A DNA stretch of 64,000 nt from Nitrospira defluvii (GTDB lineage: Bacteria > Nitrospirota > Nitrospiria > Nitrospirales > Nitrospiraceae), in assembly GCA_011525625.1 (NCBI GenBank), contig WYAX01000033.1, positions 1-64,000 of the forward strand, in the 5' to 3' direction. Shown in pieces: positions 8,793 to 17,472 of the stretch (positions are counted from its first letter, which is position 1; the number at the start of each line of letters is the position of its first letter). The notes under the pieces were generated by a model. It did no database searches. It had not been told where the DNA came from and was given only the letters and a program-made list of their open reading frames with translations. The position numbers were made by a program, and so were the translations under genes.

Positions 8793-9385
8793 GACTTATT
8801 CTCCTGAGGAAATTCCATCTCGCCACATATAACTACCGGAACCTTCTGCGCCTTCCGGCAGCCCTTTTCCCAACCGGGTATGACCCTTTGCACCTGAAAG
8901 AACGAGGAGACGACTAGCTGATCAGCTCGGCATGATATTTGTTTGCAGTTTGACTCGAAACCGGACTCACACACGCCTACCTACTCCAAACTCTTCGAGT
9001 ACTAGTGCGTCTGTATGATACCGCTTCGTTCCGTCAAACTCGTTTCCGAAGAGAGAGTATAAGCCATTGTTTAATTTGAAAGACGTTCGCGGCAGCTTTC
9101 AGATAACGGCTAGGTAGGCCCCCCCCTCAAACAATCATGCGATGATTAACGGAACGAATTACGGCCGAATGGTTAATCAAGCTGATCAATGGGGTTATTG
9201 ATATTCGAAGTATAGAGGCACCAGCCGAGACGAACAATACCAATGATGTACAGATGACTCCCTCAGAAGTATAATTTGACTACCTCGAAAGTATTATGTA
9301 GCATTACTAGTGACGCTCACATGTTTTAGGTTATCAGAAATAGATCAATTGTCTAGTGAGATTACGAACCTTACGGAGTATTGCC
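8793..9385. promoter_or_regulatory. Divergent control region between the exopolysaccharide operon and the LuxR-type gene
   Basis: About 590 bases, locally AT-rich, with no gene seen. It should hold the promoters of both the minus-strand operon (from 8792) and the plus-strand regulator. An inverted repeat GATTAAC...GTTAATC sits at 9144-9178. The motif GAA(A)GTAT recurs near 9208, 9266 and 9287. A possible sigma-70 promoter for the regulator is TTGACT at 9276-9281 with TAGCAT at 9299-9304 (17-base spacing). I saw no convincing sigma-54 site. Confidence 0.5.
9144..9178. promoter_or_regulatory. Inverted repeat, candidate operator
   Basis: GATTAAC at 9144-9150 is matched by GTTAATC at 9172-9178, separated by 21 bases that are themselves partly symmetric (GGAACGAA against GCCGAAT). 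It lies between divergent operons, a usual place for a dimeric regulator site. Which protein binds it is unknown; the adjacent LuxR-type regulator is the obvious candidate. Confidence 0.35.
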
Positions 9386-9997
9386 GTGGCTCTCAATGCT
9401 ATCTCTTCTCAGGAACCCACAGATAATCTGGCCGACCAACGTGCGGGTGCGGGAATTGTCGTGCTGTCCACTTCCATGCAATTGTTGCACATGAATCGAC
9501 AAGCCACCGAATTGTCGAAACTCATTAACATGGCAGAAAACGGAGGCGCACCAGCCAAGTCAGCCCAAGGAGTACTTCCATCGGTGCTAACCGAGCTCTG
9601 CGCGGAAATCATCAAGGCGCTTCAAGTTCGTACTGAAGCAAAAGACTGGGAGCAGTTTGAGGTCAAGCGAATCGCTGGGAACCCTAACCAACCAGTGCTG
9701 CTTCGGGGCTTCGGCCTGCCTGATCGTGGCGGAATCCAATTTGCGCGCCTGGTCGTGACGTTGGAAGAATTAGGGCGGCGGCAACAGCTCAGCACCGACC
9801 AGGCCAAAGAACGATTCCAGCTCACCAACAGAGAACAGTCGGTAGTCGAAAACCTGGCGAAGGGATGGACGAACAAGGAGATTGCCAACGCTCTCAAGAT
9901 TACCGAACAGACCGTCAAGGAACACATCAAACACATCATGAGAAAAACAAACTCCACTACCCGAACAGGAGTCCTAGTCCAAATCTTTCGCTCCTAA
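9386..9997 (+). CDS. LuxR/FixJ-type transcriptional regulator
   Basis: About 203 residues. The C terminus (about 140-203) is a LuxR-type helix-turn-helix: LTNREQSVVENLAKGWTNKE, then the recognition helix region in ITEQTVKEHIKHIMRKTN. The N-terminal 130 residues have no phosphoacceptor signature and resemble a PAS-like sensor, though the similarity is weak by eye. The GTG at 9386 is preceded by GGAG at seven bases; a GTG at 9356 would add ten residues but lacks a site. It is transcribed away from the exopolysaccharide operon and probably controls it. Confidence 0.78.
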   Translation: MALNAISSQEPTDNLADQRAGAGIVVLSTSMQLLHMNRQATELSKLINMAENGGAPAKSAQGVLPSVLTELCAEIIKALQVRTEAKDWEQFEVKRIAGNPNQPVLLRGFGLPDRGGIQFARLVVTLEELGRRQQLSTDQAKERFQLTNREQSVVENLAKGWTNKEIANALKITEQTVKEHIKHIMRKTNSTTRTGVLVQIFRS

Positions 9998-10301
9998 CCT
10001 TTAACGCCTCACAGTCTCAACCCAACCGACGAACCTGTTAAACACTACCCCGCCACCGCTCCCCCATCTGATCAATCCCTAAACCATCGGCATGTAAACA
10101 CGTACCTCCATCGACACAAAACTTCGAGCATAGGGGATCATCGCTTCAACCCAATGCTCACATCTGGCGTTCATTGCTCAAGACGCCAGGCATCGAAGAC
10201 GGTTTTAAAGACCATCCCTAGCTCGCCCGCCTAGACACATCCCGATATATGAAACCTTACTCACTTGGGTGTGAACCTTCCCCTACCTTCCCATCGAACC
10301 C
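9998..10301. other. Convergent intergenic region with a weak hairpin
   Basis: About 300 bases between the ends of the LuxR-type gene and the phosphonopyruvate decarboxylase gene. The only structure I see is a perfect 7-bp inverted repeat, CTGGCGT at 10164-10170 and ACGCCAG at 10183-10189, with a 12-base loop. It could act as a bidirectional terminator, but it has no T-run. Confidence 0.4.
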
Positions 10302-11432
10302 TTAGCCTGACAGAAAATCCATGAACGAACCTTTGTTCTGAATCGGAGTACCCGCCGGCCGCCCCAAATCTTTCCTCGCACCACGACGCACTCGGATCTC
10401 CAACAAACCAGGCCCTGGCGAATGCTTCAACGCGGTCATGCACGACCGCAATTGGTCCCGCGTTTCAGCTCGCGACACCTGCTCGTAGAAGGCAGCACGC
10501 GCAATTCCTGGAATATCGACCGTGAGCCCCACCGTCGGCTGCCCACCAACTGAATCATGGGCTCCATTGTTTAAGACAATGTGCTTCAGGTTGCGAGGCT
10601 TCAAAACTCCGGTAATGGCGAGCCCGCCCATGTGCATCAGGAGTGCACCGTCACCATCTAAACAAAAGACGGGTCGATCGGGCTTTTTGAGCGCCAACCC
10701 AAGAGCAATGTGGGAAGCATGGCCCATTCCTCCCACAGTCAAAAAATCCTGCTGATGTCCTTGATTTTTCCGAGCTCGGTATTCGTACACTTCCCGAGAA
10801 GCCATACCGGTCGTGGCGACGACAATGTCGCGATCATCCAGCGCCTGGAGCACGAGCTGAATGGCCTCCTCCCGAGAAAGTTCAAACGTCCCCGTCCTTG
10901 CACCCCCTGGGCCCGCAAAGGGCTGGAATGTCCCCTTCTTAATCACTAGCGCGAACGGCGCGCTGGCCTTCCGAACGGTGGCCAATGCGCACGCAAGTGT
11001 GGCCGCAGAGCCCTCCAATTCCGGCCCTAGGATGGCATAGGGAATTTCCATCGCCTCAAGCATGGCGAGCATGACACGCCCCTGTTTTTTATGCTGAGGC
11101 TCATCGTGAATGCCCGGTTCTCCCCGCCAGCCGATGACGAGCAACATCGGAACGGAATAGACTTCAGCGTCAGCCAACGACAACAATGGATTAATGATAT
11201 TCCCCAACCCAGAGTTCTGCAGGTACACAAGAGGAATCTTCTGCGTCGCGAGGTGGTAGCCGAGCGCGAGAGCGATCGCGCCCCCTTCATTGGCGGTGAT
11301 AACATGTTGTCCTGGGGGCGCTACAGCGTCCAGACAGGCACACAACTCTTTCAACAGAGAGTCCGGCACCCCTGCAAAAAAATCGACGTCGTTGCTCTGC
11401 AAACACTCGATAAATTCCTGAGGATCGATCAT
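10302..11432 (-). CDS. aepY: Phosphonopyruvate decarboxylase
   Basis: A 376-residue thiamine-diphosphate enzyme that converts phosphonopyruvate to phosphonoacetaldehyde, the step that pulls the unfavourable PEP mutase reaction forward. The N-terminal domain has the cofactor-activating glutamate in VITANEGGAIALALGYHLA (about residues 43-61), followed by LQNSGLGNIINPLLSL typical of this family. The C-terminal ThDP motif begins GDGALLMHMGGLAITG and ends in LNNGAHDSVGGQPT. It lies about 100 bases downstream of the PEP mutase gene on the same strand. No aminotransferase or phosphonoacetaldehyde dehydrogenase gene is visible nearby, so the final phosphonate is not defined. Confidence 0.9.
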   Translation of the reverse strand: MIDPQEFIECLQSNDVDFFAGVPDSLLKELCACLDAVAPPGQHVITANEGGAIALALGYHLATQKIPLVYLQNSGLGNIINPLLSLADAEVYSVPMLLVIGWRGEPGIHDEPQHKKQGRVMLAMLEAMEIPYAILGPELEGSAATLACALATVRKASAPFALVIKKGTFQPFAGPGGARTGTFELSREEAIQLVLQALDDRDIVVATTGMASREVYEYRARKNQGHQQDFLTVGGMGHASHIALGLALKKPDRPVFCLDGDGALLMHMGGLAITGVLKPRNLKHIVLNNGAHDSVGGQPTVGLTVDIPGIARAAFYEQVSRAETRDQLRSCMTALKHSPGPGLLEIRVRRGARKDLGRPAGTPIQNKGSFMDFLSG

Positions 11433-11534
11433 GCCCTATGCTCTCCAAGACGTGAACGCGCCACGACATCGACGCTGAGAATCAGACACCGGCCTTACTC
11501 AAACACAATCCGAGCTGATCAGACTCGGCACGCA

Positions 11535-13169
11535 TCAAAAGTTGCCTGCTTGAACCACATCGTCAAGGCTATTAATATCCAGCCAATGTCCAACCGTGTA
11601 CAACACCCGAATCGGATAGTCTCGGCTGAGTAGCTCCTGCAGCAACTGCGGAATGCCGGCCTTACGATTACCCGGTCTGGCGAGTATCTCCACGAGAAGT
11701 TGATCGACCATCGCAGCTCCATTGGGAGACAACTTGAGGAACCCCATCCAGACGCCGTGGATCGAATCAGGGGGAATCGCGCCTCCCAGTTGTTTCAGAT
11801 GGACCTTTGCATTGAACGCTTTTCGCGAATTCGGCACAGTGCACTCGGCAAACCCACCCAAACGGGCATAACTGGTTTGATCCTGCCAGTTGCTGTCGAC
11901 GAAAATCACGCAGTCATCCGACTCCTGGCATAGGGCCTGCGGGATATACTTATTGAATAACACATCACCGTAGGAAATGATCGTCGACTGAAAATGTCCC
12001 TTCCTCGATTGCAACGCCAGTGCCAAAGAGGCCAGCTCACCGTTCTCCGCGAACTCCGCATTATCGATATACGTCAAATTTGGAAGACGCACCGCTTCCT
12101 TCTTATATCCGCGCACCACGAGGATGTCTTTGATCCCGACCGCGTTGTAAGCGTCGACGATGTGGGACAGAATCGGTGTTCCCTGGACCTTCACCATGGT
12201 TTTGGGCTGATCGGCGGTCAATTCCCCCAATTCCTCTCCCCTCGACGCCGCAAGCACCACCGCCGATGTGCCTTCAGCGCCGCGCGGAAGATAGCGCTCC
12301 TCCGCCTCCAGTAGTTCTGCGGCATTTTGCAGACGGAAGATTTCCGACACCGGCGCCACCTTATCTTCGATAGACAAGAGATGCTCACTCTGCTTGAGCG
12401 CTCGAGCGGTCTTTTGCATCGCCGCCACCGCCGCTCGCAACATGTGATTGGCCCAAATCACCATGGAGAAGCCATGTTGACGAAAGAGATCCGTCGGCGT
12501 CGAATAATACTTCGTGGGAACGAGGACGACGGGGCATCGATTACCCCACTCCCGCTTAAACGCGAGAATCTCATCGGGAACCGAAAGTGCGCTATGAATG
12601 AGAATGCCGTCGGCCCCGGCCTGATGGTATGCCTCCGCACGACGCAACGCCTCAGTCAGCCCCCACCCGCAAATGAACGCTTCAACTCGCGCAATGATGC
12701 AAAAGTCCGGATCAGTCTGCGCATCCTTCCCGGCCTTGATCTTGCCGCAAAATTCCTGCATGTCTGCCATCGGCTGCGCGTCGCCCTTCAGAAAACTGTT
12801 CGTCTTGGGAAACAGCTTGTCCTCAATACACACTGCGGCAATGTTGCGCTGCTCCAGTTTTCGAATCAGGCGCTGCATGTTGTTGAAATTGCCGTACCCC
12901 GTATCCCCATCGAGCAGGATCGGCACCTTCGTGGCGTCGGACATGAACTCCAAGTCTTCCAGAACCTGTGTCCAACTGGCTTCATTATTGTCACGAACGC
13001 CGAACTGGGCCGAGATAGACAGCCCGCTGGCCCAGATCCCAGCAAAACCTGCTTCTTCAACGATTTTTGCGCTCAGGCCGTTGTGCGCTTCACAAATAAA
13101 CTCCAACTGTTCAGACTGAAGCAGCGTGCGAAATTGACGAGTTTTGGTCAGCGAGTGTCTCACAATCAT
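11535..13169 (-). CDS. aepX: Bifunctional PEP mutase / nucleotidyltransferase
   Basis: A 544-residue fusion. Residues ~1-290 are phosphoenolpyruvate mutase of the isocitrate-lyase superfamily, with the diagnostic [10 protein letters not shown] motif (EDK-x5-NS separates mutases from lyases) and the DGDTGYGNF metal region. Residues ~305-544 are a nucleotidyltransferase: [20 protein letters not shown] followed by [19 protein letters not shown]. Related nucleotidyltransferases (PntC type) activate phosphonates as CMP esters for transfer to lipids or glycans, so the fusion suggests a phosphonate made for attachment to a surface polymer (inference). An ATG start with a weak GAAAGG upstream is used. 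Confidence 0.88.
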   Translation of the reverse strand: MIVRHSLTKTRQFRTLLQSEQLEFICEAHNGLSAKIVEEAGFAGIWASGLSISAQFGVRDNNEASWTQVLEDLEFMSDATKVPILLDGDTGYGNFNNMQRLIRKLEQRNIAAVCIEDKLFPKTNSFLKGDAQPMADMQEFCGKIKAGKDAQTDPDFCIIARVEAFICGWGLTEALRRAEAYHQAGADGILIHSALSVPDEILAFKREWGNRCPVVLVPTKYYSTPTDLFRQHGFSMVIWANHMLRAAVAAMQKTARALKQSEHLLSIEDKVAPVSEIFRLQNAAELLEAEERYLPRGAEGTSAVVLAASRGEELGELTADQPKTMVKVQGTPILSHIVDAYNAVGIKDILVVRGYKKEAVRLPNLTYIDNAEFAENGELASLALALQSRKGHFQSTIISYGDVLFNKYIPQALCQESDDCVIFVDSNWQDQTSYARLGGFAECTVPNSRKAFNAKVHLKQLGGAIPPDSIHGVWMGFLKLSPNGAAMVDQLLVEILARPGNRKAGIPQLLQELLSRDYPIRVLYTVGHWLDINSLDDVVQAGNF

Positions 13170-13676
13170 GTGCGGAGGAACCTTTCATCAATGGATGTCT
13201 GGACTCTTAGCCGGCTGAACGGATCCCTGTGTCGAGATGGCGGGGCGATGCGCTGGCCCTGTAGCCTGCAGAACAACTCCCGAAGAACTCCCACAGAAGC
13301 AGTGCGCGTTCATTGACCGCAAATGCTCACAAGGCGGTCGCCGCCGAAGACGTGGTAGCGAGTATTACACCAAGCCGGCCCCCCCATGCTAGATGGCAAG
13401 TGAATTCCGATTCAGCAACGGCACCTCGGCATCCGCGCGCGCAACAGTCGGTGCACGAATCGCAGCCATTTGGATGCGGTCAGTGTGTAGTCACCTGTCG
13501 GCTTTCGTGTTTTATTCCACACAGTGGAATATTATTGAGACAGGCCCAGCGAATAACTCGCAAGCATCACTTAATATTTCAATACGTTGCAACACCGCGC
13601 TCCTGGTCCGACATTTGCTCAGTCTAGGGAAAGAACACAGGCTCTCGATTCCACGCTCCGGAAAGGACTCAGATAG
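13170..13676. other. Intergenic region upstream of a lipoprotein gene, contains a palindrome
   Basis: About 500 bases between divergent genes, with no supported coding region. It should contain the promoters of the PEP mutase gene (minus strand) and of the small lipoprotein gene (plus strand). The one distinct feature is a perfect interrupted palindrome at 13514-13530, listed separately. Confidence 0.45.
13514..13530. promoter_or_regulatory. Interrupted palindrome, candidate operator
   Basis: ATTCCAC-ACA-GTGGAAT: perfect 7-bp arms around a 3-base centre, in an otherwise unstructured, locally AT-rich spacer. This shape is typical of sites for dimeric repressors, for example IclR- or GntR-type proteins. 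It lies ~150 bases upstream of the lipoprotein gene and ~345 bases upstream of the PEP mutase gene. No regulator for it is encoded nearby. Confidence 0.4.
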
Positions 13677-14165
13677 ATGCGAAAGGGGATTACCAGTCTA
13701 GTCGGAATCCTGGTCCTCGCGCTGACGATGGTCGGCTGCCAGTCCAGCCCGATGACAACCTCCGTTCGCTACGACAACGTTCGGTTCATGGACGTCTGGA
13801 GCACCTATACACATTGCCTCTCGACCGACGAAACTCGGACTGCACTTCTGGATGCGAACAAGTTGCGCGACGTGAGCATGGCTCAACTTCCCCATTCAGT
13901 GCTCGACAATCTGCTGCCGACGAAATTGAAGTCTATGGTCAGCCAACCTGCTTCGCGCCTGGCGGTTGATGTTCAGGCTATGGCGGCGTCATGCAGCCTG
14001 CATGCGGGAGACTTGGCAATGTCCGCTGGAGAATCAGATCTGGCCATGGACCAATTTCGCGACGTGTTGAACAGCCATGCGAGCCCCGACTACTCCTACT
14101 ACACAGCACAAGCAAGGGACCGGCTCTCGCATCTCGCACTCACCCTGCAGGCGGCACTCCATTAG
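13677..14165 (+). CDS. Small lipoprotein of unknown function
   Basis: A 162-residue protein with a lipoprotein signal peptide (MRKGITSLVGILVLALTMVG, then the lipobox Cys). The mature part is mostly helical with paired cysteines (THCLS, AASCSLH) and a C-terminal stretch (SAGESDLAMDQFRDVLNSH) that looks like a single TPR-type helix pair. No catalytic motif is evident. It is a lone plus-strand gene between two minus-strand blocks. Confidence 0.7.
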   Translation: MRKGITSLVGILVLALTMVGCQSSPMTTSVRYDNVRFMDVWSTYTHCLSTDETRTALLDANKLRDVSMAQLPHSVLDNLLPTKLKSMVSQPASRLAVDVQAMAASCSLHAGDLAMSAGESDLAMDQFRDVLNSHASPDYSYYTAQARDRLSHLALTLQAALH

Positions 14166-14189
14166 GCCGTTGACTGCCGACTGTTTCCC

Positions 14190-15716
14190 CTACGCGCCCG
14201 TCCTCTCGCCAGAAACCAGTTCCTGAAACAGCTGGATATAGATCGACGCAGAGCGGGTCCATGACAGATCCTGCTCCATCCCCGCTTTGATGAGACGCTG
14301 CCAGTCTGCTTTTTTCCGATAGACAGAAAGTGCCAGCAGAACAGCCGTCAATAGGGAAGTCGAGTTGGTATCCGTAAACGTGAACCCAGTCGCTCGCGAC
14401 TCTTGTAAGCTGGTTGGCGTGTAGCCCACAACCGTATCGGCCAAGCCACCGGTCTTTCTCACGATGGGCACGGTTCCATAACGCAAACTATAGAGCTGAC
14501 TCAGGCCGCATGGCTCATAACGAGACGGCATGAGAAACATGTCGGCGCCGCCTTCAATGCGATGCGCTAATCCCTCATCAAACACATTGCGCACGGCCAC
14601 TCGGCCAGGATACCGCTCCCCCAGCTCACGCACCTGCCGTTCATAGAGAGGATCACCCGTCCCGAGAATCACGATCTGAGCGTTGAGCGCCATCAGTTCC
14701 GGCACAATATCGATAACCAGATCAATGCCCTTCTGACTCGTCAGTCTCGCGATCACGGCCAGGAGCGGGCCCTTGAGTAAACGAAGCCCGAGTTCACGCT
14801 GAAGCGCCTGCTTACAACGACGCTTTCCGGTCAGGTCTGAGGAAGTGTACGACGTCGACAGATAGTGGTCGGTCATCGGGTTCCACAGATCCGCATCGAT
14901 GCCATTGACGATCCCGGACAACACCGACTTTCGCTCGGTGATCACCCCTTCGAGGCCACACCCGTATTCAGCGGTCTGAATCTCCTGACTGTAGGTCGGA
15001 CTCACCGTGGTCAGACGATCGGCAAATACCAGCCCCCCCTTCAACACATTCACCTGCCCGTAAAACTCAAGCGCAGCAGGCGTAAACAGACTGCCGGGTA
15101 GTCCCGTCACAGGAAACTGTTCTACGGGAAATAATCCTTGATAGCCCAGATTGTGAATCGTCAATACGCTTCGAGTCCGACTGAGCGCGGGCTGTTCGTG
15201 ATACAGGGTCCGCAGATAGACGGCACAGAGCGCCGCCTGCCAGTCGTGAAGATGCAACAGGTCCGTTTCCCACTGTTCCGTGCCATGGAGATGCAGCAGC
15301 AGCTCCATCACGCTTCGGCAAAACAGCACAAACCGCTCGAGGTTGTCCGGATAATCTCGGCCGGCCTCCTGATACAGACCGGACCTTGAGAAAAAGGGAT
15401 CATGCCGAACGAGGAAGATACGTAAACGCCCGGGTCCCGCGACCCGCAACGTCGGAATGAACACCTGCTGAATGCGAGCATCGAGCATCCCGTCCCCAAT
15501 GGCGATCGACAGGGCACAACGATCAGCCATCTCATACCCGAGCGCATCTACCTGACGATAGGCGGGCAATACCACGGCGACATCGTGCCCGAGCGAGGCA
15601 CACTCAATTGCGAGCGCACCGACGACATCCGCCAGGCCACCGGTTTTGGCCATGGGGACGACTTCCGACGCAACCATGCAGATGTTGAGAGGACGTTGAG
15701 GAAACGCGGATTCCAT
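14190..15716 (-). CDS. glgA: Glycogen synthase
   Basis: A 508-residue GT5 glucosyltransferase that extends alpha-1,4-glucan from ADP-glucose. The N terminus has the substrate-binding motif MAKTGGLADVVGAL (residues 22-35), and the C-terminal domain has SRYEPCGLSQLYSLRYGTVP with the catalytic glutamate and the following TGGLADTV. Length is normal for the family. It follows a small lipoprotein gene by 14 bases and is the last gene of a long minus-strand series. No other glycogen gene is in the window. Confidence 0.93.
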   Translation of the reverse strand: MESAFPQRPLNICMVASEVVPMAKTGGLADVVGALAIECASLGHDVAVVLPAYRQVDALGYEMADRCALSIAIGDGMLDARIQQVFIPTLRVAGPGRLRIFLVRHDPFFSRSGLYQEAGRDYPDNLERFVLFCRSVMELLLHLHGTEQWETDLLHLHDWQAALCAVYLRTLYHEQPALSRTRSVLTIHNLGYQGLFPVEQFPVTGLPGSLFTPAALEFYGQVNVLKGGLVFADRLTTVSPTYSQEIQTAEYGCGLEGVITERKSVLSGIVNGIDADLWNPMTDHYLSTSYTSSDLTGKRRCKQALQRELGLRLLKGPLLAVIARLTSQKGIDLVIDIVPELMALNAQIVILGTGDPLYERQVRELGERYPGRVAVRNVFDEGLAHRIEGGADMFLMPSRYEPCGLSQLYSLRYGTVPIVRKTGGLADTVVGYTPTSLQESRATGFTFTDTNSTSLLTAVLLALSVYRKKADWQRLIKAGMEQDLSWTRSASIYIQLFQELVSGERTGA

Positions 15717-15730
15717 ACGCAGTTTCGGAC

Positions 15731-16192
15731 CTATTTCAGGCCGGGCGACGATTCCAGTCGCGTCTTGAATTGTGCCTCGTACTTCCAGGTCTTCCCGACT
15801 GCATGCACCTTCTCGGCGGTCATGGCTTCATGGTAGACGAGCACACCATCGAGAAACACCAGATAGTAGCCGCGATCAGCATAGGCAAGGAACAACGCCT
15901 CGCCGGCAGCCAATCCCGTTTCCCATCCCTGCGGGGACTCGCCAAGCGAGAGACGTGCCTGAGGAATCAATCGTCCGTCTTGCATCCCGAAAAAGTGTGT
16001 GAACTGCTGGTGCGTATACGTGGGCTCGCCCCAGGTTTCCACAAAGGCCGTGGGCGTCAGTTGCTGAATCCGAAAGTCGCCGGATCGAACTAACTGCTTT
16101 TGGTGATCGAGAGGCGGCATGCTCGAACAAGCCACCGAGACCAGGCCAAGCCACATCCACACACCCACCCCGATCAGTCGACGGATGCTCAT
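15731..16192 (-). CDS. Lipoprotein of unknown function
   Basis: A 153-residue protein with a signal peptide ending in a lipobox (GLVSVAC, Cys 22). The mature part includes FVETWGEPTYTHQQFTHFFG and YYLVFLDGVLVYHEAMTAEK, a compact alpha/beta pattern resembling small outer-membrane-associated lipoproteins of the SmpA/BamE fold class, but that comparison is weak. It sits between the DUF971 gene and glgA with short spacers, so it is probably co-transcribed. Confidence 0.68.
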   Translation of the reverse strand: MSIRRLIGVGVWMWLGLVSVACSSMPPLDHQKQLVRSGDFRIQQLTPTAFVETWGEPTYTHQQFTHFFGMQDGRLIPQARLSLGESPQGWETGLAAGEALFLAYADRGYYLVFLDGVLVYHEAMTAEKVHAVGKTWKYEAQFKTRLESSPGLK

Positions 16193-16238
16193 CTGCTGCG
16201 CCTCCCCTGTCCCGAGCTGACGACCATTGCCGCGGCAA

Positions 16239-16595
16239 TTACAGCAATCGCCTGGAACGCGGCTCCACCGGCTTCACGGGCTGACAGAGATCGCACTGGC
16301 AGAGCCGGCGAAGGAATGCATAGGAATAGATCCCCGTGTCGTGCCCATCACTCCATGTAATCTGAAACGCGTACCGTCCGACAGGCTGAATATCCTGCAG
16401 CATGATGAGCATCGGCACATCATCCGGCTTTAGTCGCAGTTCGCCGGTCCATTCGTCGGTACAGGCGGCGCAAGGGCAATGCTGCCGCAGATACCGGACC
16501 GGGTAGCGGGCTTTGTGGCCGTCACTCCACGTGATGCTCAACACGCCCTTGTCCACCCACTCCATATCCGTGGGTTCGAGAACCAATCCACTCAT
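16239..16595 (-). CDS. DUF971 family protein
   Basis: About 118 residues, matching the domain found at the N terminus of gamma-butyrobetaine hydroxylases and as a stand-alone protein beside Fe-S assembly genes. Two half-repeats carry the family pattern ITWSDGHKARYPVRYLRQHC and ITWSDGHDTGIYSYAFLRRL, and cysteines CPCAAC and CQCDLC could bind a metal. The ATG at 16595 is chosen because a longer frame to 16727 would run into recO; AGGGGG lies about ten bases upstream. Function of stand-alone members is not established. Confidence 0.82.
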   Translation of the reverse strand: MSGLVLEPTDMEWVDKGVLSITWSDGHKARYPVRYLRQHCPCAACTDEWTGELRLKPDDVPMLIMLQDIQPVGRYAFQITWSDGHDTGIYSYAFLRRLCQCDLCQPVKPVEPRSRRLL

Positions 16596-16659
16596 ACCGA
16601 TCACTGCCCCCTCATGCCGAGACCCGACGACCCCTTGCGCCCATCGTGGTGTGATTCGC

Positions 16660-17418
16660 TCAGGCGGAACCTCCGCCGGTGAGAAAATCGACCGGCGGCA
16701 ATCGCCGCCCCGCCACCACGGTGACATAACTCTCGATCACCGACTCCACCTCGGCCCGTACCTGACCGGCCGCGTGTAACCGGCTCAACAAAGCCGGCTG
16801 AATCTGTAACGCCTGATGAAGAAACGCGACACTTCCGCGGGACAAGACCGTACACCGAAACGGCTGACGACTGGCACACCGTTCGCACACCATCCCTCCG
16901 GCCAATGGGGAAAATTGCGGGAGCGGTCCCTGACGGACCTGTCCGCAGGTAGCACATTGCTCGGTCTGCGGTCGAAATCCGGTCATGCCGAGCAAGCGGA
17001 TCTGAAACAACAACGTCGTCCACGCCGCATCGCGACTATCCAACAGCATGCGCAATCCGGATTCCAACATATCGAAAACACAGGGTTCCGCATCGCCTTC
17101 CGCCATCACGGCATTGACCAGATTGACCATGCGGCCGGCCGCCGTCATGAGCGTGAGATCGTCACGAAATCTTGAGAACGGCTCATCGATGGTCACCTGA
17201 GAAATCCGGTAGAGCGAATCGCCGGGCTTTTCGAACAAATCGAGCTGGCAGAGCGTAAACGGCTCGATCATACCGCCCAACCGACTCTTCAGTCGGCGCG
17301 CACCCCGCGCAACCCCGCGCAGTTTGCCAAATCGCATCGTGTAGAACGTGACGATCCGATCGGCATCGCCCCACTTCCGGCTATGCAACACGATCGCGGC
17401 CGTTTTTACCAGCGGCAT
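16660..17418 (-). CDS. recO: DNA repair protein RecO
   Basis: A 252-residue recombination mediator that loads RecA with RecF/RecR. The N-terminal OB fold begins LVKTAAIVLHSRKWGDADRI and continues FGKLRGVARGARRLKSRLGG; the C-terminal zinc site has CATCG and CERC. The ATG at 17418 follows GGGTGGTGAC; a TTG 18 bases upstream is a possible but weaker start. Its neighbours era and ftsB belong to the usual housekeeping group. Confidence 0.9.
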   Translation of the reverse strand: MPLVKTAAIVLHSRKWGDADRIVTFYTMRFGKLRGVARGARRLKSRLGGMIEPFTLCQLDLFEKPGDSLYRISQVTIDEPFSRFRDDLTLMTAAGRMVNLVNAVMAEGDAEPCVFDMLESGLRMLLDSRDAAWTTLLFQIRLLGMTGFRPQTEQCATCGQVRQGPLPQFSPLAGGMVCERCASRQPFRCTVLSRGSVAFLHQALQIQPALLSRLHAAGQVRAEVESVIESYVTVVAGRRLPPVDFLTGGGSA

Positions 17419-17472
17419 GTCACCACCCTGCGTCAAGGAGCAGCCGGAACCGAGGAGGTCGACATCGCATCG

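Noticed and set aside
8789..8974. 61-codon minus-strand frame upstream of the first export gene
   Set aside because: Overlaps the start and ribosome-binding site of the export gene and has no family resemblance.
8793..9385. Sigma-54 promoter for the polysaccharide operon
   Set aside because: No TGGCAC-N5-TTGC type sequence with acceptable match was found on the minus strand.
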